Source: Lycium barbarum (lineage: Eukaryota; Streptophyta; Magnoliopsida; Solanales; Solanaceae). From it: 64,000 nucleotides of DNA. The translations under genes were made by a program, and so were the position numbers. The notes beneath the pieces were generated by a model. That model made no database searches. It worked only from the letters and a program-made list of their open reading frames with translations, and was not told where the DNA came from. This document shows, piece by piece, positions 36,601 through 48,896 of the stretch. The first letter of the stretch is position 1, and each line of letters starts with the position of its first letter. The DNA is taken from contig NC_083339.1 in NCBI RefSeq assembly GCF_019175385.1, forward strand, positions 29,417,637-29,481,636, in the 5' to 3' direction.

Positions 36601-36935
36601 GAACGGAATGCCATTTTATATAAACTGATAACACATATGAATATTAATATAAAACCACAATAAGATAGCAATTAAAGAGAAACAGTAAAAGCAAGATGCA
36701 TAATTTACAATAAAGTAAAAAATAAATATTGTAAATAAAACTTGTTAGTAAAAAAAAAAGGCAATAATACAATGTATGAAATTAAAAGCAGATATGTACG
36801 TAAACAAATAAGGGAATAAGGGGGAATGATATACATGATGAATAAATACAGGCAAGTAAAATAATAAACAAAAACTAAAATAAAGATAACATACCTCGAA
36901 TAACAAATTGAGTCCATATGGTTAGAACCTAAGTA
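33661..36935. other. Tat-like element interior, non-coding, with short direct repeats
   Basis: No gag-pol motif was found. A ~27-bp word GTGTCCTACTGTGGGGCTGG is tandemly repeated at about 33835 and 33869. GGGTTGTATGCCCGAG-like words recur at about 34880, 34924, 34958 and 34994. Poly-T tracts occur at 34021, 34240, 34851 and 35103. The segment 35690-36130 carries three copies of the hairpin module, each followed by TTTTTGTGATTTTT-type sequence. Confidence 0.6.
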
Positions 36936-36953
36936 TCCCCAGCGGAGTCGCCA
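36936..36953 (-). promoter_or_regulatory. Tat-like element primer binding site (tRNA-Arg type)
   Basis: On the minus strand TGGCGACTCCGCTGGGGA follows the LTR end after three bases. It is complementary to the 3' end (…CCCCAGCGGAGTCGCCA) of a plant tRNA-Arg, the primer used by Ogre-type elements. It fixes the minus orientation. Confidence 0.85.
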
Positions 36954-36956
36954 TGT

Positions 36957-37896
36957 TGTTGCACCCTATTTTTACCAAAGGCTAAACAAAGCACAACTTA
37001 TGGGACTCTAAAATAATTAATTATGTACAGAGTCGCCACCTAGCATTTAAGGTATACTAGGGTACCTATAAATTATTAATATATGCAGCTTAACATGGTC
37101 TACAAAAATAAGTGAGATTCTAGGTAAGGGTTCAAATTATTCCGAAGGGAAGGTGTTAGGCATCCTTCAGAATCCAAAAATGTGGTTCCCGGCTGGACCA
37201 ATTTAACTATACGAGGGATGTGTAAAAAAAAGTTTGATTATTATTTACAAAACATATTAATGGAATTTAAACTAAAGGATAACTAATATGACTATTCACG
37301 TAATAAAAGGTGTAAGTATTTACATATGTATAAAATACGTATTACATGATTATTTACGAGTGAACAAAGTGCACAATTACAGTGACTAACAATTTTAGCT
37401 TTACATGAATATATCATAAGGTATTTATTTAACAATGAATGATTTACCTTTGAATGAAAAAGAAAGATTCAAAACATATGTGATATAATAATTATTTTAA
37501 AAAAAAGTTATCTGCAACTTAGGAGCTTGGGTATGTGAAAAAAGGTATGAGGAATGGACATGAAATTATTTTGCACTCGCGGTGAGTTAACTAATTTAAC
37601 TAGTCAAGTATGTACGCCTGATCAATTAATTATGAGAGTACATTCTAAAGCCTAAATATTGAGGCAAATCACCTTATTTATTTACTTAAGTGTGCTAAGC
37701 TATTGAATTAAAACGCTAGCGAAACATGATAACTAAAAGAATATTAGCTACGAAAATAATAACTGCCTAATATTAATTTGTCTAAAACACATAAAATTTA
37801 AATCACCTAAGCAGATCATAAATAAATACCACCAACCTGCACCCTAAAAAAAGTAAAGTTTCGCTATATTTTATGCTTGTATAATTTAAGAATGTA

Positions 37897-37959
<63 letters not shown>

Positions 37960-40188
37960 GGAGAATTTAAGAAGCTATTTGAACTTCTTTTGAGTGTCAT
38001 CTTCAAAAAGTAACTCCGGATACCTGCATGAGACTTAATAAAAAATATTAGTAAGATAACAAATAACTATCGGATGAATTAAAGAAATAATGAATAAACT
38101 TAAAATAAAAAATCCGTCTTTGTACATGGAAGGCCTTGGAAATCGACGGAAATTTCTTCATCGGCCAAGTGGATTTTGTATTCGTCCAAATCAATTTAAC
38201 GAAAGAGTTTAAAAAGGGTAACAATGTCAGTAACAAACACTGATAGCTCGAGACGAGCAACAGAGTAGCAATAGTGACAGGTGAATCTGTTGATAGCAAA
38301 TCGTCGCAACAAACAGCCTAACAATAAAAATATTAATAGGAACATAAGTATCAGCTTGCTTTACTTTTCTTTTCTGTTCTTAGACTAAAAAGCATGTCTT
38401 TCCATAATATTCTTTTGCCAGACATTTACTTTCTAGACCAAACCCTTCACGTGAAATTAGGAAATAAATACTGATTGAGTTCAACTAATACACATTTGAC
38501 TCACTGTAAAAGAACTTCTCAACATTAGATTATTTAAATGATAGTCATAAGATATGTAATCATTCACTGAAATAAATACTCTAAAAGAATGACAAGCTAC
38601 CTTTAACGTATATAAATTAACTCTACAATAATAATGTGATTTAAGTATACTAACAATACTGCCAATTCACAAATGGAGCTAAAAAAACGCAGCAAACAAT
38701 AGTAACACCGGGAGAACGGCGAGCAAGATGTACCGGAGACGAGCTCCGGCAGCGTCAAAAGTTACCACAAGGATCGCGGAAAGAACAATATTGAACTAGA
38801 GGGTCACCTGAAAAATACAAAAATCAGTCTAAACCTTTTACCAACAGACCCACAATAAATCCGAACAACCACGGAAGAAACAAAAAGAAAAATCAGAGCA
38901 GCAGCAGCAGCGGACAACAACAACAACAGGAACTAAAAAAAAAATCGTTGGTAACGAAAATAGAGCAAGCACAATCGCCGGTTTCCATGGAGCTCGCCGG
39001 AGGAGATCACAAGGTTACCGGAAAAATCAAAGCAACATGGGGGCAGCCTCAAAACAGTTTCAACAATAAAAAATAATCAACACCCAAAAATAGAGATGAT
39101 GCACAAAATGTAAGAGCAAAGGCTGTCGGAGTTCATCAATCATTTATTTTCCGGCGTAGTACGCCGGAGTTTCTTTTTCCGTTCAAACCACGTTGCTTCG
39201 ATGGCGACAAGCTCATGGTGACCAGATTTTTTTTTTGTTTGGGTGTTTTCGTAATGGGTTAACAGTGGGGATAAGAGGGGGAAAGAGATGGGGTTGCGCG
39301 TTGGTGGTCGCATGGCTGCTCCGGTTCACCGGAGCTGGAAGCTCCTCGCCGGAGCAGTTGGTTGGAGCGAAGCGAGGAGAAAAGAGAGGCGTGATGGCAG
39401 TGGGAGATGGAGAAGCGTTTGGGAGAGAGGGAGGAAGACGAAGTGGGGAGGAAGTGAGGGTGGTTTGGTGCGTCGCCGGAGCTCCGAGCTCCGGCGTGGC
39501 GGCGGCGGCGTGTGAGAGAAAAATGAGGGGGAAAAAGAAAAATGTTTAGGGTTTATTAGGGGAGGGGGCAAATCTGAAAATGTGCTTGTCTGTTGTTTTT
39601 TTTTTTTGCTGTGTTGGTGTGTGTTTGTGTGCTCATAAAATTAAACCCCTCCCCTTATTTTATAACATAAAGTCCAAAAAATAAATATGGAGCCATACCC
39701 CCTGTCCCCTTATTTCTTTTAACTAATCAAAACCTAACCCATTACCTCAAAATGTTCACTTTTTTTAAAAAGAAAAATGATGAGACCTTGATTTGATTGA
39801 ATTTTGCTCTGCGTTTAAAAATTAATTGCTCCGATTTTCTCTGCACTGTCGGGCTGCACTAAAAATATAATTAATTACTACATGTATAAATAATAACGTA
39901 AGTATAAAATATAAATATTAATGTGCAAGATATGAAAATGTATTGCTATAAAATTAAGAAACAATTATTAATTTTACGAAAATGGTAATATTACGCTATA
40001 CCTGTGCAAAATAATGACTCTTGAAAAAAATGACAATAAATTAATAAAATTCTCAAAATAAGGACAATCATCAATAAATTATAAATAAATGTAAAAAATG
40101 TGAAAAAATGTATTTCGTGCTTTTTAACGAATCAGGGCCCCCCAAAACGTTAATTTTAAGCACGTCGAGCCAAAATTAGGTGTCAACA
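36957..40188 (-). repeat. Tat-like element 5' LTR (right), 3232 bp
   Basis: Pairs with 28128-31381. By eye the differences are about nine substitutions (for example near 39046, 39055, 39238, 39369, 39490 and 39582) plus length changes in the (AT)n tract (37900-37956) and in A/T runs. Confidence 0.95.
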
Positions 40189-40193
40189 CATAC

Positions 40194-40720
40194 GACATAC
40201 AGTGATATACATGTGACATGCATAATATACATTACTTGTATGTCGTATGAATATCATGTGTGTATCATGCAAATAATATTGATGTGCATAATGAACATAG
40301 CACATACACAATACATATAGTTAATACATGTGATATACATAGTATATATCCGTGTATGTCATATGTATGTCACACATGCTCCGCCGCACCGCAACCAAAA
40401 ACCATTATGATCACCATCATTTTACTAAAACATAATTCAAAAACCATTTCAATACAAGAAGAAGAAGTAGAAAAGAGTTTCTCCATTGTTTGTTCTAGCA
40501 TATTTGTCCAACTTTCGGCCATCAGATGCACACCAGGAAGTCCCAATGAAAAACTAATCCTCGATGAATAGGACAAGCCACTCAATATTTGGAAACCTAG
40601 ATTTTCAAAAAAAAATCACCAAATGGGTTCTAGTGTTTTTCATCCAAATATAAAACTTTGTGTTTGAAATAAGAATTTAGGAAGAAATATTTAATTATCA
40701 ATCAATGACATACATCATAT
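40194..40720 (+). other. Spacer: ATACAT-rich tract and weak coding-like segment
   Basis: This is the right-hand continuation of the site interrupted by the Tat-like element. 40189-40375 is a run of TATACAT/CATACA-type words. 40376-40570 is less AT-rich and contains a (GAA) stretch; plus-strand (40260-40571) and minus-strand (40370-40585) frames overlap there and I recognise neither. Confidence 0.3.
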
Positions 40721-40721
40721 T

Positions 40722-41586
40722 GGAGCGGGGTGAATAAAATTGAGGCTCACATGGTGGTCTACGTAACAAGAATGTATCATCAAGACTTAAAGGAAAGTTC
40801 TATAAAGTGGTTGTTAGACCAATTATGTTGTATGGAGCAGAGTGTTAGTCAATCAAGGTTCACACATTCAGAAGATGAATGTAGCAGATATGAGGATGTT
40901 TAAATGAATGTGTGCACACACTAGGAAAGATAAGGAACGAAGATATATGAGGAAAGAAGAGAGTGGGTTCAGTGGTAAACATGATGTGAGAAATGAGGTT
41001 GAGATGGTTTGGATATGTAAAAAGGAGGGCACAAACTCCCTAGTAGGGAGGTGCGAGAGGTTGCCAGTGATACGTCTAAGGAGAAAGAGAGGTAGACCGA
41101 GGTAGAATTGGGGAGAGGTAATTTGACATGACATGGAGTATTTCTAGCCACCAAGGATATGACCCTAGCTAGAAAAGCATGGAGGTCGAGGATAAGGGTA
41201 GAGGGTTAGTAGGCAGTTGAGCAATTTCTCTTTTCGATATGGAGAGCATGGTTCTAGTTTAGAGCACCTTGCTGCCCCCTCTTCTACTTAGCAGTATCAT
41301 TATTATTGTTCTATTATTATCTTATTCTTCAATTATATTACTACTGTTATTTCTTTTACTTGGGTTATCTTTACTATTCTTGTTGTCAGTATTTTTCTTT
41401 TCTAAAATATTTTCACTATAGCTTTTACTATTGTATTTATCAAATCTGTTTTTGAAAATGCTTTCCTGAGTTAAGGATCTATCCAAAATAGTCTCTACCG
41501 CACATAAGGTAAGGGTAAGGACTGTGTACACCCCACCCTCCCCAGACCCCACTTGTGAGATTACATCGGGTATGTTGTTGTTGTTG
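40722..41586 (+). pseudogene. RTE-type LINE, 5'-truncated 3' end
   Basis: Translated with frame changes, this gives the C-terminal part of a plant RTE reverse transcriptase: RPIMLYGAEC near 40820, KIRNEDI near 40928, LRWFGYVKRR near 41000, GRPR near 41091 and WGEVI after it. Multiple stops and frameshifts show old decay. The 3' end carries CCCTCCCCAGACCCCACTT and a (GTT)n tail (41574-41586), a terminus also associated with tobacco-type SINEs. The 5' end is lost. I could not identify a clean target duplication. Confidence 0.8.
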
Positions 41587-42121
41587 ATATTCAACTACCC
41601 ATCAATAGAAATCATAAATTCAAGTTTGTGTCACGACCCAAGCCGATGAGTTGTGATGAGTGCTCGACCTCTACTGACCAAGCACCCCTAAACTCGTACC
41701 TGGATCTCACTGAGCAACAGGGTGGCACATATATAGTTTATAATTGAGCTATACTAACTCCTGTAAGATTAACACAATAGACTCTGCATCAAGAACTCAC
41801 AACCAGCATATATATGCATATGTACTGAGGATAACAGTGCAAGCCGACTAGGCCGCTACATATGCTGTACAACAAAAATAAGAGCCGACAAAGCTACATA
41901 ACATCCCAACTACATACAACTGTCTACAGACCTCTATGGAGCACAAGCTGTAAAAAGGACAGGATAAGGCCCCGCCATACCTATATATACATGTCAAAAT
42001 AGCATAACAAGAGGGACTGCAACTCCGAACCAAGTGGAGCGCACTGACTGCAACTGAGTGGAAGACCTACTGAGCTGGATCACTTGTCTGGCTACCTGAA
42101 CCTGCGGGCATGAACGCAGCA

Positions 42122-44516
42122 TGTAGCATCCCCTTTGGGAGGATACCACTTACGAAACAAAAGCTAATTTCACGCTTACAACGTTTAGAAGAAATTTATG
42201 CCAAAAGATATTCACAAAATAATTTAGTAGCGGAAATAGGCCCATGCGAAAAAGGGTTGAAAGTGGGGCATTTGTTTCATTATACACTCCGAAAAATTTC
42301 TTAGATGAAATAAAATATCAGAGTATCAATTTAAAATGGTAAAGCCCTCCTCAAATAGTCAACACATTTAAGAAACTTCATTTTGAAATTATATTTTCCA
42401 ATCAACACTACTGCAGGTTCATAATATACACGAAACTCAAACTTGAGATTATCACAGAAAACTAGTATCTTCCTTTGTACATAATTACAAGGCAAAATGT
42501 AAACCCAGTACATGGCACGACTTGGGTTAAAAGCACACCTAAAAACAGCAAAACAAGTTACCGACTTCAAATTACAAGCTTATGGTCTTGTGGTCCAACA
42601 AGTCTCCAAAATTTTATACATAAGTATGACATATGGATCATGTACAAGTCCCAAAACTATACAAAACCTAAATGCATATGCAAAGGTAATCTTCACTAAA
42701 GCTCCCAAAAAGTCTACTCCAAATGGCCATCTTCAAATCTCTTCCCGCATATTACCTTTGATAGAAAACAACTATCGCTAAGTGGCGTAGAAACTTTGGG
42801 CTTGGAGCCATTAGATTCTCCAATTCCCTTATCCGTCGTAGGTAGCTTAATAAGATAATAATAAATCAAGTAAAAAAGTATATCAAAGTATCAAATATCA
42901 AAACCTTGAAGAGTTTTCAAATGTCGAAATCAATATTCGATGGCTCAAGTGTCAAGAAAGCTTATAAATCAATTCAAGAGAGTTTGTCAAATAACCAATT
43001 TCGCCCAATATGTACGTCATGCCATCACACCAAGCACAATCAATATCAAGATGGACCAAAGCCCCAAATCAAGAAGGGTCGTCACCCAATAATCAAGAGA
43101 ATCAAGAGCTATGTTGAAAGTGGCTTTCCACTCATACTAAAAAATGGACAAAAGTCCATCATCAAGACAAAATGTAAATCCAAAGTCAAGATGGGCAAGA
43201 TCCGAATCAAGAGGTATGCCGATATCGGTGACAAAGTCACCACAACAAGAAGGAGAAAGTCCCAACAAGAATGCAAAATGATCAAGCAATTCGTACAAGT
43301 GGGCGATTTAGCGAAAATTTTGCAATACTTGAGATAATAACCATACAATGATATAAGATGAAGATGAAGGAAACAAATCATCAAGATACTTCAAAATTCC
43401 AGCAAGTAAAGATATTTCAAATTCAGGGTTATACACAAACCTTGGTGTTTTACCACACAACAAGTTCTACCACAACTCGAGCAGTTCAAATCGTCTACGC
43501 CATAGACCAACCAAAGTCCACTTCGTCAAAAAATTTCTCCTAGCTTTACAAGAGCATATATACCATAAATACACAATAAAATATCTACTTAAGTTCAATG
43601 GTTTCAACACATCGAAACTCAGCATGAAATCAGTGAAGATCACCCTAAACTATCAAAACAGGAATCCTGGACAGTACTACTGTCTTGTATTATGGCTCGG
43701 TTTCAAAGGGGAAAACGGCAAAAATAGACTTTGTGGCCTTAATGAAAGTTGTAAATATATGTCTTGGGGTTTCAAAGAAATTTAAATCACTCCTATAGCA
43801 GTTTTGTACAAAAAGATATGCTCAAAATACTAACAGTAGTACATGTAGGGGTTGCAAAATAGAAATCTAGGCAGCACATGCCCTGTACTTCATCACCCCT
43901 TTTCCAGTAAATAAAAACAAAACTAGGTTTTGGAGCCCCAATGAAAGTTGTAGGGCTATGAAATAGATTTCTAGAATATCTTGGATCACTTAAAACTAAA
44001 TTTTATACAAGGAATTATGCTGAAAAAACTTACAGCTGTCCAGTTCAAAAACGGGTTTTGTAACTTACCTCAATAGTATGGAGTAATTTGTGGCTCAACC
44101 AAAACAAGTCTTGATGATTGATTTAGAGGATGAATATTATGAGAGGAGAGCATTTTTGCGGTTTTATTTCTTAGAGAAAACGAAATATGAAGAAGAGGTG
44201 GAGAGGATATTAGCCAACAAGGTATATATGTTACTTTTGGATAAGGGTGAGGAAAAGGTGGCTGCCCAACATTTTTTTTGTTTGGATAACTACAAAAAGG
44301 GGATTCCGTAAATACATAAATATCTAATCCATTTAATAATTTACTAAGATAATCATAGTAGGAGTAGTTTACATAACTACAACATAACACTTCAAACAAG
44401 TTTCAAATATCATCAAGCTCACATTTAGGAAGTGCAAAGTAAAATATATCCTTACTATCAAGATATGGTCAATCAAAAATTCAAGAGTTAGTTTAAAATT
44501 TTTTTAGGGTTTTACA
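42122..44516 (-). repeat. Solo LTR A, 2395 bp, inside LTR X
   Basis: The plus strand starts TGTAGCATCCCC and ends GGTTTTACA. The flanks are CAGCA (42117-42121) and CAGTG (44517-44521), explained by an original CAGCG whose CpG decayed on opposite strands. The minus orientation is inferred from the order of leader-like sequence (CTACAACTTTCATTGGGG on the minus strand near 43945) and a GAGGTAAGTT donor-like site at 44070-44061. No coding sequence. A frame at 42906-43337 is AT/lysine-rich and I regard it as chance. Confidence 0.7.
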
Positions 44517-44687
44517 CAGTGTCCACAAGAAAGGACATTAGTACGAATAATGTACTGAGTATGTAAGGCATGAATAACAACATAATCAAAAGATAAAGGA
44601 GCATGAGATAAAGAGATGATCAGTATATTTGATTGCCTCTTAAGGAGAATACCATGCATGCTACCTTTTATTTTCAAAACAACATCC

Positions 44688-44691
<4 letters not shown>

Positions 44692-44781
<90 letters not shown>
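44692..44781. repeat. (TA)n(TG)n microsatellite in LTR X
   Basis: About 80 bp of TA repeats followed by a short TG run. It creates spurious YIYI frames. Confidence 0.95.
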
Positions 44782-46481
44782 AAACTGCCTGACCATATAG
44801 GTACGGTGTTATGCTGCCAAGCCATATAGGCACGGTGTTATCATTATTATCCCGCGTCCGGGATGATATCGCAAGCTATCTACTACAGTGGTGTGTACAT
44901 CTATATGTCCGCCCGGCCATCTATAGCTCGGCACGGTGTGATAAAATATATATATACACATTTATATACATATAGCATGCATGAGAGCCCACATAAAAAC
45001 TATAACTTTATCGGAGTGACATAAGGTCGGTGACCTCCAATTTCTATTATGGAACGATCATCATCGCTATATCTCACCTTGAATGAACAACTATTATAAG
45101 GTGAGATCAACAACAATGAATAAAATCAAGAAAATCATAAAATAAGCTCAATAATCTCATAATAGCATCAAATCCACAAGTTTTAGAATCTTTAAAATGG
45201 AATCATCATCATCATCATTATCATCATAGAAAACATCTATCTTGTCTCACTTTGAAGGAACAATAACATAAAATGAGGCCAACTATCATGAAAGTAGTCA
45301 AAAATTATATAGTAAGCTCAATCATATCATGAGATCGTCTAGAAATTTAGGCTTTGGTACCACTAAACATGGAGTCATCATAAGAATCTTGAGAATTAAG
45401 GACTTCCCGCATTTTTAGGAGTAAGGGTAATATGGATAGCATGTATGGGATGCCTTTAGAAAGAAACAGATTTAGCCTTAACATACCTGGAGCTTACTTC
45501 TTGACTTTCCAACCTACTTCCTGTCTTGCAATCTACATAAGATCATTTGTAGTCTCGTAATTTACACATATAAAACCATTCATACTATTTCTAGGCTCAT
45601 CGTCATATGCTTGTCTTAAGCCTTCAAATTAAATCCTCTTAGAATTTGCCGAAATTCGGGCAGCATCTTCTCTATTTATATCCCTAGCGTGAAATCACAA
45701 TACCAACAAAACAACAATAATAGCAACACTAGTATCAACAACATCATCATCAATACCAATATACTTAATAAAACATCCCACACGATGTTTACCCAATTTC
45801 TCAACCAATCAATCAACTTTACGAAGTTTTATCAACTAAATCTCCATAATACGATTCATAATATCAATAGTAAAGAATATCCTTACCTCAATCAAGGTTG
45901 GAAGAGCTTGAAATCTTATTTATCTTTGATAGATTCCTTCATCCCGTCAAGATTTGATGTTTAGAACAAGAACCACAAAACCCTATACGTTTCCCGAGCC
46001 TTGTATACAGTCCCGTTACTTTAATCCACTCAAAAAATGATCCTTCAATGTCTCTTAGGTTCTCAGATGGTTTTGGTAAAAAGAAGTGGATAATTGAGGG
46101 TCTAGGACCAAATTTTGGCCTTATATTGAAGTTGAAGGTCGGTTACCACCGACTTAAAATTAACCCTGTGCGATCGCGCTGGGAAGTGGCACGGACTGTC
46201 ACGACCCAATTCGGGGTCACGCAGGCACCTATTTTTCCCACCTCGGTAGGCCAACCCTCTATCGAATAACATACCATTGAACAAGGACAATCATTCTCAC
46301 TAAAAGATAATCGACAATAACAGCGGAACATCATAATGTATATTTAATAAACTCAAGTATTCGTATGATTACAATAGCACATGATTACAGACTCGATCCA
46401 ATTTCCCATGACCTGGTCTAGACTAGTACAAGAGCGACTAATGATTTCAGATTACCACTACATTCTAAGACTCAATCTGCG

Positions 46482-48492
46482 TGTAACACCTTGTACCTTT
46501 AACCTAAGCTTTGACCATGATCCTAGACTTAGAAAACCAAATAAAGAATGTGGGAATTGGAATTTCCTCTTCAGTTGTAAGATGGCGGTTTACGCCCATG
46601 AACAGTGATCATATTTCAGTATACGACCCGTATTTCAAGTCGTAAACTGGTACCAAAGATTTCTCAGCATTCTGAAATTTGGCATTTGGAGGCTACATTG
46701 TTAAATACGGACGGTATTTTGAAATACGGCCCGTATTTCAAAACGTATTTGGAATTTGGAAAACTTCTTTAATGAAAGTTGTAGAGCTTTGAAATACCTT
46801 TCCAACGGTATATTATGGGGTCAAATGGACATCTGTGCAAAGAGTTATGGCCATTTTACTGAAGAGTCGCAGCGCAGTCCACACAGAATACAGACCGTCT
46901 TTCAAAATACGGCTCGTACAGCCAGTATTTTGCTAGGGGTAAAAGTCAATTTTCCAGAACAGTATATAGTCGTCCATTTCAGTCCAAATCATTATATTTC
47001 ATTCTTTCAAGCCCTAGAACGACCTCCTACCCTCTCCTATCATCAAGAACACCAAGGTAAGCCTACTCTAATTATTTCAAGTCAATTCTAATACATATCC
47101 TTGTAATTTAAACAAGAAATCATCATTCCTAACCTAGGGTTTTCATGAAAACCCATCTCAAGGTTCAAGATTTTGGAAATCTTCTTCAAAGCTTAAGTCT
47201 TTAATCCAAGTTTTGGAGTGATTAAGGTATATAGAGTTACTATCTACATGTGCGAACATCATTGTTCTTCCCCACGCCTCATAATCCATAAATTATGATT
47301 CTTTACAAAAACTAGGGTTTCTATACCATGCTCATGATAACCCTAGGTCCATGTCTATGATTATATTATGTATGAATTGTTATAATTCCATCATTGAGTT
47401 CTTAATATTTCTTTATGATTATTAAGAATCTGTCCGTAATCTATGAAAACCCCATATATCTCATTCCATGGGTTCATGCATGCTAGTTTATGATATGCTA
47501 TGATATGTTTCAAGAAAATACTATGTTTTACAAGTTCATGCAAGCAAGTTATAATTCATGATATCCACGTACAAGAAAGTTATGATTCATGAAACCATGG
47601 GCAGCAAGTGCCACTTATATTTACATGTTCATGTTTTTGGGAGTTGCATTAATTATCGAGAAGGCTTCAAACAGCCTGAAACTACGTAGCCACCGTAGGA
47701 TGAGGATCGCTCCACCCATGCTTAGGACGATCTCTCATAATGACTGGATCCTTTCATAATATTATTAAATCTCATGTCCCTAGCAAGGTATAAGTGTTCT
47801 GCTAGTAGGACGCAAGTACCAGACCATGTTGTCGGTTATATTTACTACTCTCCCTACTCACGATACTTTACGGATGTTATATATGTATATGTACTCATGT
47901 TCATGATCATGTTTCAGTTCTGTCTCTATTATGTTATTTCCATGTCTCATGTTATTTCATTTAGTTGCTTTCCATACCAGTACATTTAATATGCTAACGT
48001 CCCCTTTTATTGCCCGAGGGCCTGCATTTCATGATGCAGGTACGGATTTATAGGACGCCACATCTGCTCAGTAGGATTTGCTCGTATCAGCTCATTGGTG
48101 AGCCCTATCTCATTCGGGGTTTTGGTCAGTTATCTTTATTTTATTAGTGATGTATTTAAAGGTATGCTTGGGGGCCTTATCCCAGCAAGTACATTTTCCA
48201 GTCAAGATTCACGATTAGAGGTTTCATAAACTAGTTAGTTTAGTTATGTTAGACATGCAAGGTGTTTAGCCATCTTTGGCTCAACTCATGTTATTTCCGC
48301 ACTTATGATTTAAACAAGTATTTCATGAAATTATTATGACATCTCATGTTTTATAAAAGCTCATCACATTCATGCTATATTTCCGCTCATGTATGCCTCA
48401 TGATGATTCAGCAAGCCATATGGTTCGCTCAGTCACATGCAGTTTGACACCGAGTGTCGTGTTTCCGCTAGGCCATGATTTGGGGCGTGACA
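46482..48492 (+). repeat. Solo LTR B, 2011 bp, G1 family
   Basis: Starts TGTAACACCTTGTACC and ends TTTGGGGCGTGACA. The flanks are CTGCG (46477-46481) and CTCCG (48493-48497), one mismatch. It follows the G1 LTR throughout, including the CGTATTTC words (46705-46745), GTATATAG (46962), CCAAGGTAAGC (GT at 47057) and CGATGCAG/ATGATGCAG-type acceptor-like site (GCAG ending 48039). Confidence 0.88.
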
Positions 48493-48896
48493 CTCCGTTT
48501 CGAAATGAAAAGGGAGGAGGCCTTCCAGATAGGCACCGCGTATTTCCACATATGCTTCGATCAATCACCTGAAACAATCTACACCCCAAAAAGGGTGTAG
48601 AAAGTGCAATATCAGTACAAACCATGCGTACTGAGTAAGTATCATAGGCCGAAAATGGCTAGTACCACATATCAGTAAAAGAATTCACAGATAAACATGA
48701 TAACAACTCAATCAAGTCATACCGCTACCTACCACACATTGTATATCAATACCCTTAAGCATTAATTTCACTCTAATAATTCACCAGTCAAGCTCACAAC
48801 AATATCGGAACTCACATATCATTAAATCGATCGTTTTAGTCTAGTAGTCAACTCGTCATTAAGACACCCGTTATCCTACATCACACAGAGACCAAA

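Larger units (their letters stand above)
28128..40188 (-). mobile_element. Tat/Ogre-like non-autonomous LTR retrotransposon, 12.06 kb
   Basis: Two LTRs of 3254 and 3232 bp flank about 5.6 kb. CATAC borders both ends (28123-28127 and 40189-40193), a perfect 5-bp duplication. On the minus strand the LTR begins TGTTGACACCTAATTTTGG and ends GGGTGCAACA. A primer site complementary to tRNA-Arg follows the right LTR, and a polypurine tract precedes the left LTR. These traits (long LTRs, tRNA-Arg primer, tandem repeats next to an LTR) are those of the Tat/Ogre lineage. No gag or pol motif was found inside, so it would depend on an autonomous partner. The LTRs differ by roughly nine substitutions plus simple-repeat lengths, so insertion is recent. 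Confidence 0.85.
41629..46196 (-). mobile_element. LTR X: Gypsy-type LTR fragment, host of A and Y
   Basis: The plus strand starts TGTCACGACCC, the reverse complement of a GGGTCGTGACA LTR end. Sequence on both sides of A is continuous LTR (GCGGGCATGAACGCAG before, GTCCACAAGAAAGGAC after). It contains CCATATAGG.ACGGTG words (44793-44835), a donor-like TGAGGTAAGG at 45900-45891 (minus) and an acceptor-like CCCGCAG/GTT at 42102. It breaks at 46196, where LTR Y begins inside a palindromic stretch with GCGATCGC (46170-46177). The remainder should lie beyond Y, outside the window. Confidence 0.75.

Noticed and set aside
42906..43337. 143-codon plus-strand frame in solo LTR A as a basic protein gene
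   Set aside because: It is lysine/isoleucine-rich, low in complexity, inside an LTR and likely antisense to it. No domain was recognised.
44504..44833. 109-codon minus-strand frame with a YIYIYI run
   Set aside because: It is produced by the (TA)n microsatellite at 44692-44781.
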